DNA of 35,338 nucleotides from Chloroflexota bacterium. Lineage in GTDB: Bacteria; Chloroflexota; Dehalococcoidia; SHYD01. Shown here one piece after another: positions 30,963 through 35,338 of the stretch (its first letter is position 1; the number at the start of each line of letters is the position of its first letter). The position numbers were made by a program, and so were the translations under genes. The notes beneath the pieces are model-generated. The model worked only from the letters and a program-made list of their open reading frames with translations, searched no databases and was not told the origin of the DNA. The stretch is from positions 1 through 35,338 of the forward strand of contig JACPQN010000126.1 in the NCBI GenBank assembly GCA_016190485.1. Direction: 5' to 3'.

Positions 30963-33323
30963 TCAGGCGATGACCTGCGCCGCTATGTACTGAGCGATCT
31001 CGTCCTCCGAGAGCGCCAGGAGGTCTCCGAACACCGCGGTGTTCTCCTGGCCAAGCCGTCCGGCGGGCCTCCGGAGCTGGCCTGGCGTCGCCGACAGCCT
31101 GACCGTCATGCCAGGATGCTCCGTGAGGCCAATCTCGGGGTGGTCAATGGCGACGACGTAGCCACGGGCACGCATATGGATGTCACGCCACAGGTCCTCG
31201 CCCGACTGGACTACCCCGGCGGGCACCCCAGCCCGTTGGAGCAGCCGCATGGCCTGGTGCGGGGTGTACTGCCGCGTCCAGGCCGCGATGAGGCCGTCCA
31301 TCTCGTCATAGGCAGAGCGACGGGCGGCCGCCGTGGCGAAGGCTGGGTCCTCGGCAAGCTCCGGGCGACCGACCAGAGCAGCCAGGGCGCGCCAGTGCGC
31401 GTCCGTCGCACAGCTCACCACGCACCAGGCATCGTCTCCCCGGCAGGGGTAGCATCCCTGCGGCACGTGGTTGACATCGCGGTTGCCGCAAGGGGCGGCC
31501 ACCACGCCGTTGGCAAAATAGTCAAAGAACGCCACTTCCATCAGGGCTGCGGTATTCTCCACCTGGGCGATCTCAATGAGTTGCCCTTCCCCGGTGCGGT
31601 CCCGGTAACGCAGGGCCGCCAGGATGGCGTTGGTCAAGGTCGCCGCCGCGATGTAGTCGGGATAGGCCATCTTGATGAGGGCGTTGGGTGGCGAGCCGGG
31701 GTGGGCCCAGAGCAAGCCCATGCCGGTATAGGCAAGGAGTGGCCCCCCGTAGCTGGCAAAGTGGCTGTGGGGCCCGCTCAAACCGAAGCCCGGCATCCGC
31801 ACCATAATGATATCCGGACGCACCTGGCGCAACTGTTCGTACTCCAGCCCCTGCTTGCCCATCACCCGCGGGCTGAAGTTTTCCACCACCACGTCGCTCA
31901 GGGCCACAAGGCGCTTGAGCAGCGCCTGCCCCTGGACCGACTGGAAGTCCAGGGTAATGGGCCGCTTGTTGCGGTTGATCTCCGCATAGGAGGGGTCATT
32001 GGGGCGGCGGCTATCCGGAAACTTGCTGGACTCCACCTTGATCACGTCGGCGCCGAAGTCAGCCAGGTAGCGGGTGCCATATGGTCCCGCCCACACGCGG
32101 GAGAGGTCCAGGATGCGTACTCCCTCCATGGGCAGACGGCGCCGGAGACGCCCTGCCGGGGGCCGTGCTTTGTAGTCACGACGTGGGAAGTCGGCGAGGA
32201 CCTCGGCCTGGTGCTCGCCCAAGCGGGGCGCCGGACGCTGCGCCACCAGGGGAGAGGCCGAGGCGCGAAAGATGGCGCCCGGCCCACGAAGCCGCCCCAG
32301 GGGGGGTTGATCCCTTTCCACAAAGAACGCGCGCTGCTCCAGGTGTCGGTTGGCTGCCAGGTCGGCCAGGGTGCAGAAGGGCGCCACCGGGATGCCCCGC
32401 TGCTGGGCCTCTTCGGTAAAGCTCCAGCGGTCAAACTGGAGGGTGAACTGCTCCAGCAGCGTATCCACCAGGTCCCCCTGTGCCCGCCGGTAATCTCGCT
32501 CGCGAAACTCGGGGTTCAGGAGCACGGGGTCCTGCACCCACTGGGCCAGGGCGTCCCACTGGTGGGGAAAGAAGAGGGAGATGAAGGCGAAGCCGTCCTG
32601 ACACCGGTAGTAGCCGTTGGGCGGCAGGGGATTCAATGCTCCGGGCCGCCTCAAGATCTCGGCATCGTAGGCGTAGCGCACCAAGTTGAAGTAGACGTGA
32701 GCAACGACCTCCTGCATCGAGACATCCACAAGCTGACCCAGCCCGCTGGTCGCCCGCTCCCGGAGCGCCAGTAGCGTTCCAAAGGAGGCGTGAAGGTTGG
32801 CCAGGTGCAGGCCCTGCTCGCAGGGAGACATGCAGGGAGGCTTCTGATCGTCGCCCTGAATGTACATAAGGCCACCCATAGCCTCGGCGACGATATTGTT
32901 GCCCTGATAGCTGGCGTACGGGCCAGTGAGGCCGAAGGGGGTGATGGAGGTCCATACGAGGCGTGGGAACTCCTGGCTCAGCCGGTCGAGGTTGATGCCC
33001 TGGCTCTCCCACTGTTCCTTGGTGGCCGTGCTCAACACCACATCGGCAGCTTCGGCCAGGGCGCGGAAGCGCTCCTGGTCGTCGGGACGGTCCAAGTCAA
33101 GGACTATGCTGCGTTTTCCCACGTTATCGTGAACAAAGGGCAGCGCCAGAGGGCCGGCCGCCGTAGCTGCAAAGGGGGCCAGGCGCCGGCTCACGTCTCC
33201 CTGGGGTGCCTCGACCTTGACCACATCCGCGCCCATCTCGGCCAGCAGGCGACCGGTGTAGGCGCCCAGATGGTCGGCCACGTCCAGGGCGCGGATGCCC
33301 TCCAGAGCGGCAGGAACGCTCAT
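30963..33323 (-). CDS. Fused double-domain CaiB/BaiF CoA-transferase
   Basis: 786 residues made of two full family III CoA-transferase domains (about 1-395 and 396-786; the second begins LPMEGVRILDLSRVWAGPYG). Family III enzymes are normally homodimers with interlocked rings, so the fusion makes a built-in dimer. The second domain keeps an acidic residue at the catalytic place (MAYPDYIAAATL); in the first (SPCEQGLHLANLH) the aspartate seems missing, which suggests one active site per chain. Substrate unknown. ATG 33323. Stop TGA. The antisense 626-aa ORF (30894-32774) is a shadow. Confidence 0.9.
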   Translation of the reverse strand: MSVPAALEGIRALDVADHLGAYTGRLLAEMGADVVKVEAPQGDVSRRLAPFAATAAGPLALPFVHDNVGKRSIVLDLDRPDDQERFRALAEAADVVLSTATKEQWESQGINLDRLSQEFPRLVWTSITPFGLTGPYASYQGNNIVAEAMGGLMYIQGDDQKPPCMSPCEQGLHLANLHASFGTLLALRERATSGLGQLVDVSMQEVVAHVYFNLVRYAYDAEILRRPGALNPLPPNGYYRCQDGFAFISLFFPHQWDALAQWVQDPVLLNPEFRERDYRRAQGDLVDTLLEQFTLQFDRWSFTEEAQQRGIPVAPFCTLADLAANRHLEQRAFFVERDQPPLGRLRGPGAIFRASASPLVAQRPAPRLGEHQAEVLADFPRRDYKARPPAGRLRRRLPMEGVRILDLSRVWAGPYGTRYLADFGADVIKVESSKFPDSRRPNDPSYAEINRNKRPITLDFQSVQGQALLKRLVALSDVVVENFSPRVMGKQGLEYEQLRQVRPDIIMVRMPGFGLSGPHSHFASYGGPLLAYTGMGLLWAHPGSPPNALIKMAYPDYIAAATLTNAILAALRYRDRTGEGQLIEIAQVENTAALMEVAFFDYFANGVVAAPCGNRDVNHVPQGCYPCRGDDAWCVVSCATDAHWRALAALVGRPELAEDPAFATAAARRSAYDEMDGLIAAWTRQYTPHQAMRLLQRAGVPAGVVQSGEDLWRDIHMRARGYVVAIDHPEIGLTEHPGMTVRLSATPGQLRRPAGRLGQENTAVFGDLLALSEDEIAQYIAAQVIA

Positions 33324-33490
33324 AGCTCCCCGATCCTCCGAAGTGTGGTAGGCTGGCCCTATCGATCACGGCCTGTCGGTACGCGTTCGTTACTCTAGAG
33401 TGTGCGCCTGGGGGTGTCAAGGGATTCCGGTGTGTGTCCATAGTCGCCCCCTCGCCAGAGGACTCACCCTTGTGGCGCACCGCCGGATGG

Positions 33491-33496
33491 TATACC
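33491..33496 (+). promoter_or_regulatory. Possible -10 box for a leaderless hydrolase transcript
   Basis: TATACC eleven nt before ATG 33508, with no Shine-Dalgarno between them. Confidence 0.3.
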
Positions 33497-33507
33497 CTGC
33501 CCTCGCG

Positions 33508-34305
33508 ATGTTCGACCCGCCCGACTACTCCATCATCGAAGGCACCGAGGCCGCCGCTCGCGGCTTCTTCCCCCGGCCCGACTGGGCGCCACCCCCGCCG
33601 GGCGCCACCGATTTCATGGTGGCGGTGGCGGAAGGGGTGCAGGTGGGCTGCCGCATGTTCCCCGGCGACCGGAACGGCCCTTCGCTCCTCTTCTTTCACG
33701 GCAACGGCGAGACGGCCTGCGACTACAACGACATCGCCCCCTTCTACACCCGCATGGGCGTCAACCTCTGCGTCGCCGACTACCGGGGCTACGGCTTCAG
33801 CGGCGGCAGCCCTTCCTTCCCCACCATGCTGGCCGACGCCCATGTGCTCTTCCGGGCCTTCCAGGAGGTGCTGGCCGCCAACGGCGCATCGGGCGCTCGC
33901 TACGTGATGGGCCGCTCCATGGGCGCGCACTCCGCCGTGGAGCTGGCGGCCCACTATCCGGGCGAGCTACGGGGCCTGGTGCTGGAGAGCGGCGCCGCCT
34001 CCGCGGGGCGCCTGGTGGAGTACCTGGAGTCCGCGGGCCGCGGCGCTGAGGCCAGGGAGCTGGAGCGCCGCCACACCGAGAAGGTACGGGCCGTCGCCCT
34101 GCCCACCCTGATGATTCACGGGGAGTGGGACGAGCTGATCCCCCTGAGTCGGGCGACGGCGTTCTTTGAAACCCTCACCATGGCTCAGAAGCGGCTGGAG
34201 GTCATCCCCGGAGCGGGCCACAACGACCTGCTGTGGGTCGGCCTGGAGCAGTACATGGCCGCCATCCGGGCCTTCCTCCTGGAGCCAGCCCAGCCGACTC
34301 CGTAG
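33508..34305 (+). CDS. Alpha/beta hydrolase (BEM46/ABHD13-like)
   Basis: 265 residues. FFHGNGETACDY carries the HGNG oxyanion motif, the nucleophile elbow is GRSMGA, the acid is in HGEWDELIP and the His in PGAGHNDLL. The NLCVADYRGYGFSGG segment is typical of the BEM46/ABHD13-type serine hydrolases. No signal peptide, so probably cytoplasmic; substrate unknown. ATG 33508 is chosen because upstream codons in the ORF track (33400) lie in spacer. Divergent from the CoA-transferase fusion. Stop TAG. Confidence 0.87.
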   Translation: MFDPPDYSIIEGTEAAARGFFPRPDWAPPPPGATDFMVAVAEGVQVGCRMFPGDRNGPSLLFFHGNGETACDYNDIAPFYTRMGVNLCVADYRGYGFSGGSPSFPTMLADAHVLFRAFQEVLAANGASGARYVMGRSMGAHSAVELAAHYPGELRGLVLESGAASAGRLVEYLESAGRGAEARELERRHTEKVRAVALPTLMIHGEWDELIPLSRATAFFETLTMAQKRLEVIPGAGHNDLLWVGLEQYMAAIRAFLLEPAQPTP

Positions 34306-34324
34306 CAGGCTGCTGGAAAAAACC

Positions 34325-34385
34325 GCTCATGGTGAGCCTGTCGAACCATGAGCCGCTCGTCCTGAGCGTGTCGAAGGACGAGCGG
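34325..34385. repeat. Tandem hairpin pair with a conserved loop
   Basis: Two adjacent stem-loops: GCTCATGGT/ACCATGAGC (34325-34353) and CCGCTCGTCCT/AGGACGAGCGG (34353-34385). Their arms differ in sequence but remain perfectly paired, and both have the 11-nt loop GAGCsTGTCGA. This defines the core of the dispersed repeat seen at 1818, 8906, 9967, 30349 and 35247. Confidence 0.8.
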
Positions 34386-34416
34386 AAATACCTTTGTCGG
34401 CAGCCCGCCAGACCAG

Positions 34417-34965
34417 CTAGATGGGGAGCTGTTGCGCCTGCGGGTTGGGATCCACCTCAAAGGCGTTGAGGGGCACGGCGATCATGAAGAAGTAGCCCAC
34501 CGTCGCCGCCAGCTCCACGGTACCCTTGACGCCGAAGTGATCCATGGCCGCCTTGTAGGTGGCGTCCTTCACGTGGTGGTTGCCGGAGCAGAGCTGCTGG
34601 CAGAAATCGGCCACGATCTGCTCCTCCGGCGAAAGCGACGGCAGGGCCCGACGCTCTCGCACCGCGTCGATGATTTCGTCCCGCACGCCCGCCCGCTGCG
34701 CCTGTCCCGACCATGCCGCCCACTCAAAGGGGCAGTCCAAAGCCCGCGAGGCAATGATGGCGGCGAAGGTCCGGACTGCCACCGGCAGGATGGATTCAAA
34801 CCGGATGTACGCGCCCACGTCGGCCACCCGCGCCGCCAGGTCTGCGCTGTTCAGCAGCACGGTGAAAGGCCCGGAGATGTCTCCTCTGGTCTTGGTGATG
34901 GCATCGTAGAAGCGATGCTCCTCCGCCGGCAACTGCTCTTTCTTGACTGGGGCTAACCGCGCCAT
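34417..34965 (-). CDS. Carboxymuconolactone decarboxylase / AhpD-like family protein
   Basis: 182 residues, all-alpha. The conserved stretch FAAIIASRALDCPFEWAAWSGQAQRAGVRDEIIDAV (about 87-120) is that of CMD-family proteins, with one Cys and the EW pair; the CxxC of true AhpD is not present, so a peroxidase-type reductase role is not supported. ATG 34965 has GGGAGGAG upstream; the ORF-track start at 35073 is spacer. Stop TAG. The last gene of the window; 34966-35338 has no gene. Confidence 0.85.
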   Translation of the reverse strand: MARLAPVKKEQLPAEEHRFYDAITKTRGDISGPFTVLLNSADLAARVADVGAYIRFESILPVAVRTFAAIIASRALDCPFEWAAWSGQAQRAGVRDEIIDAVRERRALPSLSPEEQIVADFCQQLCSGNHHVKDATYKAAMDHFGVKGTVELAATVGYFFMIAVPLNAFEVDPNPQAQQLPI

Positions 34966-35194
34966 ACGCTCCTCCCTCTCTTTAGTGAACACGCTCAGCT
35001 TTCTTGTGCATGCGTCCCGCGTACCGATGGCACTGTACGTGCAGGCATCCCCTGTGTCAACCGCGGCCTCCACGGGGTAGCTGCCTTGAAAATAGCCTTT
35101 TCATCCGCGGTGGTGGCCTTTGGCCATGTCCTACTGTTCAGACTTGCGGAAGCGAGCTCCACCCGACCACCCCGCGACCCTCACCCCCTGACCT

Positions 35195-35285
35195 CCTCTT
35201 CCTGGCCAGGAAGAGGGGGAAGAGAGAAATCTTTCGAGGGGACACTCCTTCGGCAGGCTCAGGACAAGCCCTCGGGCTCCCTGGC
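35195..35285. repeat. Composite repeats at the right edge
   Basis: A perfect 22-nt palindrome CCTCTTCCTGG/CCAGGAAGAGG (35195-35216), then CCTTCGGCAGGCTCAGGACAAG (35247-35268) and CTCCCTGGCAAAAGG, in the same order as parts of the 1735-1925 cluster. No gene is seen in 34966-35338. Confidence 0.65.
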
Positions 35286-35338
35286 AAAAGGGCTGCCGCC
35301 CTTCTGCACTTCCCGCGGGGCGCTGCCGAGGGTCGGCC

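Noticed and set aside
30894-32774. 626-aa plus-strand ORF
   Set aside because: It is antisense to the fused CoA-transferase, lacks any domain, and is His/Gly/Arg-rich as expected for a shadow of a GC-rich gene.
34417-34965. AhpD-type selenoprotein or peroxidase
   Set aside because: No in-frame TGA and no CxxC motif.
1-35338. CRISPR array or rRNA genes
   Set aside because: No regularly spaced direct repeats with unique spacers and no rRNA-like sequence were seen.

Overview
The window is a stretch of a high-GC bacterial chromosome. Gene content suggests an uncultured Chloroflexota, perhaps a Dehalococcoidia-like lineage: family III CoA-transferases (one a double-domain fusion), a thiolase/DUF35 pair, DUF169, DUF4349 and kelch proteins, an AqpM-like channel and many dispersed GC-rich palindromic repeats. 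This placement is inference from gene content only.

Layout. 1-850: start of a gene running off the left edge, a repeat-filled spacer, a small retropepsin-like protein and tRNA-Gln(CUG). 842-8752: aquaporin, a large membrane protein, threonine aldolase, an alpha/beta hydrolase coupled to a dUTPase/dCTP-deaminase family enzyme, then lspA and an RluD-type pseudouridine synthase. 8896-14643: gltX and a DinB-family gene flank a cargo region holding an AAA ATPase/TOPRIM-like pair, a VapBC toxin-antitoxin and a TIR-domain protein. Fragments of the gltX and dinB 3' ends are repeated inside, so the region reads gltX-cargo-dinB', vapBC, gltX'-cargo-dinB. 14868-17602: a truncated copy and a full copy of an endonuclease III-like glycosylase around a DUF4349 lipoprotein, then TrmO. 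17612-20530: an HMA-domain gene, DUF169, a DUF35 protein and a thiolase. 20670-21916: a low-GC two-gene cassette (unknown protein plus DUF1828-type protein). 22194-30257: purA, a CopD-like membrane protein, a PNPOx-fold protein, kelch lipoprotein, CoA-transferase, and an operon of membrane protein, RfaE2-like nucleotidyltransferase and MurJ. 30267-35338: a small inverted-repeat element, cupin, fused CoA-transferase, hydrolase, carboxymuconolactone-decarboxylase family protein and repeats.

Most interesting signal. Two minus-strand genes 1.5 kb apart are each interrupted by two in-frame TGA codons. In the HMA gene (17612-17887) both TGAs sit at the two cysteine positions of the CxxC metal site, giving UxxU. 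In the thiolase (19343-20530) one TGA is in the YD(C) motif and the other directly before GGG, where classical thiolases carry their catalytic cysteine. Hairpins with 5-nt loops and a G at loop position 2 start 16, 18 and 17 nt after three of these TGAs, as expected for bacterial SECIS elements. TGA is an ordinary stop for several neighbouring genes, so selenocysteine is the best explanation; a pseudogene or sequence error remains possible.

Second signal. The gltX-dinB interval looks like a defence or accessory-gene hotspot that has accepted at least two alternative cargoes, with relic gene tails marking the junctions. Three families of short palindromic repeats are scattered through spacers and have also entered reading frames (gltX twice, the glycosylase, two membrane proteins).
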